NCBI GenBank assembly: GCA_030544685.1
Contig: CP086683.1
Span: forward strand, 5,766,001 to 5,830,000
Direction of reading: 5' to 3'
From: Pseudomonas sp. B21_DOA
GTDB lineage: Bacteria > Pseudomonadota > Gammaproteobacteria > Pseudomonadales > Pseudomonadaceae
DNA: 64,000 bases
Both the position numbers and the translations under genes were made by a program. The notes beneath the pieces were generated by a model. The model was given only the letters and a program-made list of their open reading frames with translations, did not search any database and was not told the DNA's origin. Below, piece after piece: positions 1 through 7,416 of this stretch (its first letter is position 1; every line of letters starts with the position of its first letter).

Positions 1-290
1 GCCTTGCGCACAACGTCTTTGGCCGGCAGCTGATCTTCAGCCTTGCTCAGACGGATCAGACCGCCCTTGCCGCCCGCCGTCAGCGTAGCCGCCTTGACGT
101 TGATGCCGGACTCTTTCAGCGCTGTGCTGACGCGAGCCAGATCGGCGTCATTGACCTGCAAAGCCGTGCTGGCGCCACTGATCTGAATCGCCGGGTCATC
201 GGGGTAAAGATTGGGAGCGGAATAAATCAGACCGATCGCCAGCACCGCCAGGATCAGAATGTATTTCCACAGAGGGTATTTGTTCAGCAT
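1..290 (-). CDS. secD: SecD, N-terminal part (runs off the window)
   Basis: Protein-export membrane protein SecD, a subunit of the SecDF-YajC complex that uses the proton gradient to help release translocated proteins on the periplasmic side. Only about 96 N-terminal residues are in the window. The protein starts MLNKYPLWKYILILAVLAIG, a short cytoplasmic stretch followed by the first membrane segment, then the start of the periplasmic region (SAPNLYPDDPAIQISG). The gene follows yajC on the same strand with a gap of about 65 bp, the usual yajC-secD-secF order. Identity is from sequence resemblance to Pseudomonas SecD and from context; the rest of the gene cannot be checked. Confidence 0.93.
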   Translation of the reverse strand, partial: MLNKYPLWKYILILAVLAIGLIYSAPNLYPDDPAIQISGASTALQVNDADLARVSTALKESGINVKAATLTAGGKGGLIRLSKAEDQLPAKDVVRK

Positions 291-355
291 CACGCCGCCC
301 GTTATGAACGCGGGGCGCCTTGCGCGCCCCGTCGATTGAGTAGAAGTTGTTGCTC

Positions 356-694
356 TTAGATCGCTTTCAGCGTGCCTTTTGGCAGCGTGGCGGCGATGGC
401 GCCTTTCTGGAACTTCATTTCCACGGTGTCGGACACTTCCAGAACCACGAAGTCATCGGCAACCTTGGTGATCTTGCCGGCGATGCCGCCAGTGGTCACG
501 ACTTCGTCACCCTTCTGCAGGCTGCTCAGCAGGTTCTTCTGCTCTTTGGCGCGCTTGGCCTGTGGACGCCAGATCATCAGGTAGAAGATGACCAGGAAGC
601 CGACCAGGAAAATCCACTCGAAGCCGCCGCCCATTGGGCTTGCAGCAGCCGGTGCAGCTGCGTCAGCCATGGCGTTAGAGATAAAAAAGCTCAT
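356..694 (-). CDS. yajC: YajC, preprotein translocase accessory subunit
   Basis: Small inner-membrane protein of 112 residues that associates with SecDF. An N-terminal segment of about 23 residues leads into one hydrophobic helix (about residues 24-44, FEWIFLVGFLVIFYLMIW), followed by the typical RPQAKRAKEQK stretch and a small beta-rich cytoplasmic domain (KGDEVVTTGGIAGKI). The length is normal for the family. It lies between tgt and secD on the same strand, as in other gammaproteobacteria. No defect is seen. Confidence 0.97.
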   Translation of the reverse strand: MSFFISNAMADAAAPAAASPMGGGFEWIFLVGFLVIFYLMIWRPQAKRAKEQKNLLSSLQKGDEVVTTGGIAGKITKVADDFVVLEVSDTVEMKFQKGAIAATLPKGTLKAI

Positions 695-737
695 TTAGCA
701 CTCCAGTTGCAAATGTTGAATCTTGGGGTCAGAAAAC

Positions 738-1866
<1,129 letters not shown>

Positions 1867-1870
<4 letters not shown>

Positions 1871-2931
1871 TCTGTTTCCTCTGGGCCTGTCTGTTCAGGG
1901 GCAGTTGGAGCGGGATTGCGGGTGATGAACATCGCATCCCCGTAACTGAAAAAGCGGTAGCCGTTTTCAACGGCGGCCTTGTAGGCGGCCATGGTTTCGG
2001 GATAACCGGCAAACGCGGAAACCAGCATCAACAGCGTGGATTCCGGCAAATGGAAATTGGTCACCAGGGCATCGACCACATGAAACGGCCGGCCCGGGTA
2101 GATAAAGATGTCGGTGTCGCCACTGAACGGCTTGAGCACACCATCGCGCGCCGCACTTTCCAGCGAACGCACACTGGTGGTGCCGACCGCAATCACCCGA
2201 CCGCCACGTGCACGGCACGCCGCCACCGCATCGACCACGTCCTGGCCGACTTCCAGCCACTCGCTGTGCATGTGGTGATCTTCGATCTTCTCGACACGCA
2301 CCGGCTGAAACGTCCCCGCGCCGACGTGCAACGTCACGAACGCAGTCTCGACGCCCTTGGCAGCAATCGCCTGCATCAGCGGCTCATCAAAATGCAGCCC
2401 CGCCGTCGGCGCTGCGACCGCACCTAGACGCTGGGCATACACGGTCTGATAACGCTCGCGATCCGAGCCTTCATCCGGGCGGTCTATATAAGGAGGCAAC
2501 GGCATGTGCCCGACGCGGTCGAGCAGCGGCAAGACTTCCTCGGCAAAACCCAGCTCGAACAGCGCATCATGACGCGCGAGCATCTCGGCTTCGCCACCGC
2601 CGTCGATAAGGATCTTCGAACCCGGCTTCGGCGACTTGCTGGAGCGCACATGAGCCAGCACGCGGTGCGCATCGAGCACGCGCTCGATGAGAATTTCCAG
2701 CTTGCCGCCGGACGCTTTCTGCCCGAACAGCCGCGCCGGAATCACCCGGGTATTGTTGAACACCATCAAATCGCCCGGGCGCAAATGCTCAAGCAAATCA
2801 GTGAATTGACGGTGTGCCAGGGCGCCGCTCGGCCCATCGAGGGTCAGCAGGCGACTACCGCGACGCTCGGCCAACGGATGGCGGGCGATCAGCGAATCAG
2901 GAAGCTCGAAAGTAAAGTCAGCAACGCGCAT
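1867..2931 (-). CDS. queA: S-adenosylmethionine:tRNA ribosyltransferase-isomerase
   Basis: QueA (354 residues) transfers and isomerises the ribosyl group of SAM onto preQ1 in tRNA to give epoxyqueuosine, the step after Tgt. Family stretches are [19 protein letters not shown] at the start, [31 protein letters not shown], and the C-terminal [18 protein letters not shown]. The length is normal. It is the upstream partner of tgt: the stop overlaps the tgt start (ATGA), so the two are translationally coupled. The last 15 residues, rich in Pro, Thr and Glu, are a variable tail. Confidence 0.97.
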
Positions 2932-2997
2932 GATGGGGTTCGTCTAGCAGGGCCGGAAAGTCTAGCGGAAATATCAAAAATTGACCATGAAACGTGA

Positions 2998-3026
2998 TTG
3001 ACCAACGGTAATCACCTCTCTATACT
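2998..3026 (+). promoter_or_regulatory. Sigma-70 promoter of tRNA-Leu
   Basis: A -35 box TTGACC (2998-3003) and a -10 box TATACT (3021-3026) are separated by exactly 17 bp, and the tRNA starts 13 bp after the -10 box. This is close to consensus, as expected for a strong stable-RNA promoter. It predicts initiation a few bases before the mature tRNA 5' end. Confidence 0.8.
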
Positions 3027-3039
3027 TCGCCGCCATTGA

Positions 3040-3124
3040 GCCCTGATGGCGGAATTGGTAGACGCGGCGGATTCAAAATCCGTTTTCGAAAGGAGTGGGA
3101 GTTCGAGTCTCCCTCGGGGCACCA
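3040..3124 (+). tRNA. tRNA-Leu(CAA), attachment site of the element
   Basis: The acceptor strands GCCCTGA and TCGGGGC pair with one G-T. The D-arm carries GGAATTGGTAGACGC, and the anticodon stem GCGGA/TCCGT encloses loop TTCAAAA, giving anticodon CAA. A long variable arm typical of leucine tRNA follows, then T-arm GTTCGAGTC, with CCA encoded. The last 22 bases recur with one mismatch at 18989-19010, so this gene was the integration target and its 3' end is supplied by the element. The tRNA remains complete and its own promoter is intact. Confidence 0.97.
3103..3124 (+). other. attL: tRNA-Leu 3' end, left boundary of the element
   Basis: TCGAGTCTCCCTCGGGGCACCA matches 18989-19010 at 21 of 22 positions; the only difference is G here against A at 19002. 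Tyrosine integrases of tRNA-targeting elements recombine within such a repeat covering the T-arm and acceptor 3' end. The integrase gene begins 165 bp downstream, the standard arrangement. Confidence 0.92.
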
Positions 3125-3168
3125 CATAGCAGTATCTGAGAGTCTCTACCAGCCTCTCAGACCCAAAG

Positions 3169-3194
3169 AAACCGGCCACTTGGCCGGTTTTTTT
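3169..3194 (+). terminator. Rho-independent terminator downstream of tRNA-Leu
   Basis: The stem AAACCGGCCA / TGGCCGGTTT with a 2-base loop is followed by a run of T. It lies inside the element, 45 bp after the tRNA, so the element brings a terminator for the tRNA it interrupts. The original chromosomal tRNA terminator is probably the one now at 19022-19049. Confidence 0.85.
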
Positions 3195-3213
3195 GTGCCT
3201 GTCTGTCTACCCC

Positions 3214-3285
3214 TGTATCCCCTTATCCGTTGTATGCCTGTATCCCTGCTTGTATCCTGACTAAAATACCGAACTTTGGGATACA
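3214..3285 (+). promoter_or_regulatory. Candidate integrase arm-type sites, left end
   Basis: TGTATCCC occurs at 3214-3221 and 3239-3246, TGTATCCT at 3251-3258, and the inverted copy GGGATACA at 3278-3285, just before the int start. The 20-bp block 3239-3258 matches 18926-18945 at the right end at 18 of 20 positions and in the same orientation. Repeats at matching places near both att cores are what tyrosine-integrase arm sites look like. The one at 3278-3285 overlaps the ribosome-binding region of int and could also regulate it. Function is inferred. Confidence 0.6.
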
Positions 3286-3288
3286 AGG

Positions 3289-4529
3289 ATGAAGCGCGCA
3301 GACATCAAGCGCCGCCCTCTCGCTGACACGACACTTGCGGGATTGGAGCCGGAATTAAAGGAATACCGGGAGCTGGACGGAAACGGCCTCTACTTCAGGG
3401 TTAAACCTGATGGTGGTAAATCCTGGCAACTCCGCTACAAACGTCCGGCGGGCAATTGGGCTTGGATGGGGCTCGGGGGTTACCCGGAAGTAAGTGGCGC
3501 GCTGGCAAGGGACAAAGCTGCCGATCTACGCAAGGTAGTGAGTAGCGGTGCCGACCCCTAGAACAAAAGCGATCCGCAAAAGCTGCTATCGATGCGGCCA
3601 AGACCCGAACCTTTCGAGCTGCCGCTGATGCCTGGCTGAAGGCAAAAGAGGAAAAGGGTCTCGCACCCTCCACTCTCAACAAAATCCGCACCTACCTCGA
3701 CAAAGACATACTCCCGGCACTGGGAGATAAGCCTTTAGACGAAATCACCCGTACCGACTGCGCGGAACTCCAAGCATCCATCGAAGCCCGGGATGCACAC
3801 AACGTGGCGGAAAAATGTCGCACTTGGATCAATCAGATATTCGGGCGAGCCATCGGTTTGGGCCTCACGGAAAACGATCCGGGCAGTCGCCTACGAGATA
3901 TTGCCGCTCAAGCCCCGAAGACTCAGCAGCATCCTCATTTGCTTGAGCCTGAGTTGGCAGAATTCCTCCAAGCACTCAAAAACACTCCCAGCAGGCTGAC
4001 GGCCCGAACTGCTGCATGGCTCTGTATCTGGACCGCATCTAGACCGGGCATGGTTCGGTTAGCTGAATGGAAAGAGTTCGACCTTGATAAAGCGCTATGG
4101 ACGACACCTGCCGCCAAGATGAAGATGCGCAGAGACTTCGTGTGTCCACTCCCTAAGCAAGCGCTTTCCGCTCTGAAAGAACTTCATTGCCTCACAGGTC
4201 GTAGTCGCTGGCTGTTCCCTGGGGTGGGCGCTAAGAACCCAACGATTAGCGAAAACACCATCAACAAGGTCTTCGCGACAGTTGGTTACAAAGGTCGCTT
4301 GGTTGGTCACGGTACTCGTCACACCGCCAGCACTCTGCTCAGGGAACACGGCTGGCCGAAAGAGCATGTCGAGGCGCAGCTAGCCCACAAAGAAGAGGGA
4401 ATATCCGGGGTATACAACAAGGCTCAATACCTTGAGCACCGAGTGAAGATGATGCAGTGGTATGCAGATCACCTTGACGCCTTGGCAAGCGAGAAGGTGG
4501 TCAAGGGACAATTTGGAAAAGCGGTATGA
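3289..4529 (+). CDS. Tyrosine-type site-specific integrase, apparent frameshift
   Basis: P4-type integrase (413 residues when repaired) for recombination at tRNA-Leu. The N-terminus has the DUF4102-like arm-binding domain (LADTTLAGLEP, GLYFRVKPDGGKSWQLRYK). A SAM-like core-binding domain follows (KAKEEKGLAPSTLNKIRTYL), then the catalytic domain: arginine in WTASRPGMVR, GHGTRHTASTLLRE with the H-x-x-R box, and a tyrosine near the end (SGVYNKAQYLEHR). The frame closes at 3561 because the C run at 3555-3558 has four instead of five bases; one added C joins both parts exactly. The start ATG follows AAGGATGAAG with a weak ribosome site. The break is probably a sequence error. If real, the element could not excise itself. 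Confidence 0.9.
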
Positions 4530-4561
4530 ATGCACTTATCCATACCACCTTCAAAATCCGT

Positions 4562-4681
4562 GTTACAGGTGTTACTCGTGTAACGGTGCCGGCCAAACAC
4601 CCGGATTCATTGGCTTTTAACCCCGTTACACTCCAGCACGCCATTCCGTACACTCGATGTAACGCACGCCGATTGTGTAAC
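4562..4681. repeat. Cluster of six GTTAC/GTAAC repeats downstream of int
   Basis: GTTAC occurs at 4562, 4571 and 4625, and its complement GTAAC at 4580, 4659 and 4677, mostly within TGTTAC or GTGTAAC. Chance would give about 0.2 in this length. A second cluster lies at 16959-17077. Neighbouring copies in opposite orientation form small palindromes (GTTACTCGTGTAAC, 4571-4584). Short clustered repeats at two places in a P4-like element recall the ori and crr iterons bound by the replication protein, but a regulator or integrase site is also possible. No convincing gene covers 4530-4809. Confidence 0.5.
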
Positions 4682-4809
4682 GCTACAACAGGCCCCTCGC
4701 CTGCTGCGGGCCGACACTCCATCACACTTGGCCATAGCGCAAAGCCCGCTGGCTACGCTTCCAACTTGCAGGGCGCGGGACAGCGCGTTGCACGTCGAGA
4801 GCCATTCGC

Positions 4810-5648
4810 ATGATTGATACCCACCCAATTTTGCACTCGGCGCTAACCGTTGGCCTGATCCAATATCTCTCAGAGCAGCCACTCTACGAGTTCTGCAATG
4901 AACAGATCACTGACGTGTGCGAACTGATAAATCAGTGTTGCATTCGCATCCAGACCGGCGACATCAGCAGCGACCTGAGCAGCATGTGCATCCAGACAAC
5001 GATGCATGAGGAGGCTATTTTTCAGTACGCCTCAACCGACAAAAAAACCGTCTCGCGCATTGGGTTCGCCGATACAGCAAGTGTAATTCAGCATCGGAAC
5101 GCGAGGCATATGCTGCCTACGTCATGGCATGCGCAGTAAAAGCGCTAAGCGCGCTAGCTGACTGGATGCGCTCCACCGAACAAGAGGCTTGGTCACATGT
5201 TGCCGAGCCTCCGACGGATTGGCCGTGGGACCTTTATTGTCAGGTTGTGGAAAGGCAGGTCGATCCTAACGAACGTATTGAGGCACTGGACCAGTACGTG
5301 CTGTTTTTGGAGCCCATAACATCCCTACCCTGCTTGATCAGTGACGAGCTGACCCCAATCGCTTACAGAGCCATCGAGAACGCCATCCGCACCAAGGGCG
5401 GCATCATCAGCGGGATGGAACGTAACGAAGAAATCGGCGCACGGAATACAGCAATTATTAGGCAAGGCCGACACTACGTCGCTAGCGGAATGTCACGGCG
5501 AGACGTGACCACGGCGGTTCACGCTTGGCTGAAACGGGAGGTATCCAAACCACTCAAACAGCGCGCTGAATGGGTGACACTGGAAACCGAAAAAGCACTA
5601 ACCCGTAAAAGCGTGGAGGGAATCCTCAAGCGCAATTTTGTGGTGTGA
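4810..5648 (+). CDS. Unknown element-borne protein, apparent frameshift
   Basis: I do not recognise this protein (279 residues when repaired). The frame starting MIDTHPILHSALTVG leaves the conserved-looking path in the A run 5041-5047. One extra A (DKKNRLAHWVRRYSK) joins it to the frame continuing EREAYAAYVMACAVKALSALADWM and ending KSVEGILKRNFVV at 5648. The protein is soluble, mixed in charge, with a Leu/Ala-rich helical centre and a basic C-terminus. It sits between int and the AlpA-like regulator, a position that often holds accessory genes in P4-type elements. No signal peptide or membrane segment is seen. Confidence 0.65.
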
Positions 5649-5710
5649 TCAATATTTCAATGTCATTTCAAATGGAAGTGAACTGCTCACCGCCGAGCAA
5701 TCTCTAGACC

Positions 5711-5744
5711 ATTGCTCTCGTTGTCCAAATCAATCGAGAGCAAT
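5711..5744. promoter_or_regulatory. Perfect 10-bp inverted repeat upstream of the AlpA-like gene
   Basis: ATTGCTCTCG (5711-5720) and CGAGAGCAAT (5735-5744) are perfect complements with 14 bp between. The right arm contains GAGAG, the only plausible ribosome-binding site for the ATG at 5749. It may be an operator for a dimeric regulator (AlpA itself is a candidate), or an RNA hairpin that hides the ribosome site. Confidence 0.6.
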
Positions 5745-5748
5745 ACCT

Positions 5749-6030
5749 ATGAACACCTCTGTCACCGATTTTCCCCGCAAGACTCCCGCCAACGCTGCCT
5801 CACTTTTTGATGCCGCTTCCACGTTAATCCGCATGCGGGAGGTGGAAGGCATCGTGGGGATAAAACGTTCGACCATCTACAAACTGATGCAGCGCACCGA
5901 CTGCGGCTTTCCGCAGCCCGTCAAACTGAGCAACAGCAACGCACGCGGCGCCCCTGTCGCCTGGGTGCTTTCCGAAGTTCAAGCGTGGGCGCGCAGCCGC
6001 ATCGAGGCACGTGATCAGGTGGCTGCATGA
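5749..6030 (+). CDS. AlpA-like helix-turn-helix regulator
   Basis: A 93-residue DNA-binding protein of the AlpA / phage Vis type, which in P4-like elements activates excision or early genes. The core LIRMREVEGIVGIKRSTIYKL is the winged-helix recognition segment, followed by the family-typical GFPQPVKLS and WVLSEVQAWARSRIEAR. The start is set at 5749 because homologous sequence begins there and GAGAGCAAT precedes it. The stop overlaps the next ATG (ATGA at 6027), so the following gene is coupled. Confidence 0.85.
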   Translation: MNTSVTDFPRKTPANAASLFDAASTLIRMREVEGIVGIKRSTIYKLMQRTDCGFPQPVKLSNSNARGAPVAWVLSEVQAWARSRIEARDQVAA

Positions 6031-6332
6031 GCCACAAGACCGCAAACAACGCTTTGATGCACCCCTTTTCCGTGTTGCGTCGGATCGGTTTTTCGTCTCG
6101 CGTCATGCAGCGTCTTGAACGCTACCGCAGCCAGCAGGACAGGCAAGGTCGCGTTGTTAGCGTGCTCAGCTGGGCCGACGGTACCTGGTGCGCCCTCTCC
6201 CTCCATTGCGAAAAGACCGGGGCCGTTGTCGTCGACGAAGGCCAGCAAGTCGACGCCTACGAAGACGCCCGCTCCATGCTCAGCGGCGGATTTCTGCCCC
6301 TTCTTTCCCTGCGCTGGGAAGCCCATGCCTGA
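6027..6332 (+). CDS. Small hypothetical protein coupled to the AlpA-like gene
   Basis: A 101-residue protein of unknown function. Its ATG overlaps the AlpA stop codon (ATGA). The N-terminus is basic (HPFSVLRRIGFSSRVMQRLERYRSQ); the C-terminal half reads as beta strands (VVSVLSWADGTWCALSLH). There is no signal peptide or clear motif. Codon use matches the neighbouring element genes. Position in the same transcription unit suggests a role in regulation or replication of the element, but nothing in the sequence proves it. Confidence 0.6.
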   Translation: MSHKTANNALMHPFSVLRRIGFSSRVMQRLERYRSQQDRQGRVVSVLSWADGTWCALSLHCEKTGAVVVDEGQQVDAYEDARSMLSGGFLPLLSLRWEAHA

Positions 6333-6707
6333 AACAAAAACGCCTCCGGGGACGATCCGGAGGCGTTGAGGTCAATCTACATGCACAAACAATTTATGCC
6401 GCACCTGAAAAATCCGCAAGCCATCAGCGCAGTTGCACTTTCGAAAAACGGACGTTACTCTCTGGCCGTCGCTGCAAAATCAGCGACCGGGTTTGGCGAC
6501 CCGAGTTTAAGAAGGCGCACAGGCGCCCCCATCTCGATTGCAGGCGCTTTTTTGTGCCCGCATTCCTGCTTTATGGCGGCTGTGCGTGGGAGACCTTCGG
6601 GTCTGCCGGGTTCCTTCTTACCCGGTTCGCCAACCTGCGCACAGCTGCCACCCCAATTCGTTTGGCGACGAATCGTGGCAGTTCCCACTTAAGAAGGAGC
6701 TCCACCC
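6333..6707. other. 375-bp stretch without a confident gene; hairpin near its start
   Basis: An 11-bp perfect inverted repeat (AACGCCTCCGG 6339-6349, CCGGAGGCGTT 6357-6367) has its run of A on the left side, so it would act as a terminator only for minus-strand transcription. The rest is open in several frames (for example 6366-6692 on plus, with SLAVAAKSATGFGDP), but the longer frames are Pro/Cys/Arg rich and lack a convincing ribosome site. In P4-like elements the corresponding place holds short Ash/Icd-like frames and immunity RNA. I cannot assign either here. Confidence 0.4.
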
Positions 6708-6866
6708 ATGCACGCCCTCAATCCGTCCAAAATTCGCGCTGCTGCACATCGTGCAATGGCTCTCGCCGCTTTACACGCCAACTCCAGTCTCGCTACACGC
6801 CTCTCCCGCTACAACGCTCACATAGCCAAAGCCCGCGCGCTCGAAACCGCAGGCGGTGCCCAATGA
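6708..6866 (+). CDS. 52-residue basic peptide, first of a coupled gene chain
   Basis: The short frame MHALNPSKIRAAAHRAMALA continues to ETAGGAQ and ends at 6866. A strong ribosome site (AAGGAGCTCC) lies 6 bp before the ATG, and the stop overlaps the next start (ATGA at 6863). The peptide is Ala/Arg-rich and helical, with no known domain. The good translation signals and coupling to two further small genes and the primase make it a believable gene despite its size. Similar short peptides occur before DUF3077 genes in Pseudomonas islands, from memory. Confidence 0.6.
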   Translation: MHALNPSKIRAAAHRAMALAALHANSSLATRLSRYNAHIAKARALETAGGAQ

Positions 6867-7147
6867 ACAACGCCCTGAGTTTTGCCCTGCCCGAAGATCT
6901 GCTTTGCGTGAACCCAACTGCCGAAGCCGGTGTACCCATCGACGCCATCACCTGCGCCATTGACCGCGCTGACTCGGTACTCACGCTGCTTGAGGATCAC
7001 TTCGAAAACGAATCCTCGCGCCTCGCCAATCACGTCATTGCCGCCGTCCTCTGGGACGTACGCGGCACCCTCGGCCTGATCAAAACACTGGCCATGCACG
7101 GTGACAACACTTCTACGCCTACAGTGCAGAAAGGTGGTGCGCTATGA
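6863..7147 (+). CDS. Small hypothetical protein, element core
   Basis: A 94-residue acidic protein, start chosen at the ATG overlapping the preceding stop (ATGA) rather than the much longer upstream open frame. It has an acidic helical middle (AIDRADSVLTLLEDHFENES) and a second helix (HVIAAVLWDVRGTLGLIKTLA). No domain is recognised. The next gene starts at 7144 within its stop (ATGA), so the genes from 6708 to the primase form one coupled unit. Confidence 0.6.
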   Translation: MNNALSFALPEDLLCVNPTAEAGVPIDAITCAIDRADSVLTLLEDHFENESSRLANHVIAAVLWDVRGTLGLIKTLAMHGDNTSTPTVQKGGAL

Positions 7148-7416
7148 CCACCTCCACCACGCTGGGTCATGCCACCTTTTCCCGTGTCAATGCCACTGAC
7201 CTCAAGCTGTTTCGCGTCAACGCCGGCGTGCCAGTCGAGGACGCACTAGAAATGGTGTCGTTGCTTCAGCATCACGCGAATCAACTCAATTTCGACGCTG
7301 CCATGAGTGACAACGGCGAGCGTTTCAGTTGGCCCGCCCTATACCTGGGCGAGATGGCCAAAGCATTGATCGACGACATCAACGACGCACTGTTTCTGCC
7401 GAGGGCTGACACATGA
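7144..7416 (+). CDS. DUF3077-like protein
   Basis: A 90-residue protein resembling the DUF3077 family of Pseudomonas: LKLFRVNAGVPVEDALEMVS followed by a helix (LLQHHANQLNF) and a C-terminal helix (LGEMAKALIDDINDALF). Function of the family is unknown. It overlaps the preceding and following genes by ATGA junctions (7144 and 7413), the same arrangement as elsewhere in this operon. The family name is from memory. Confidence 0.65.
   Translation: MTTSTTLGHATFSRVNATDLKLFRVNAGVPVEDALEMVSLLQHHANQLNFDAAMSDNGERFSWPALYLGEMAKALIDDINDALFLPRADT

Noticed and set aside
3289..3561. Integrase as a true pseudogene
   Set aside because: The only defect is one missing C in a run, like the breaks in many housekeeping genes here; all catalytic motifs are kept.
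4526..4813. Plus-strand frame of 95 codons overlapping the integrase stop by ATGA
   Set aside because: The overlap looks tempting, but the sequence is low in protein character and is made largely of the GTTAC repeat array.
6339..6367. Terminator of the AlpA operon on the plus strand
   Set aside because: The run of A/T is on the wrong side for plus-strand transcription, so it can only serve the minus strand.
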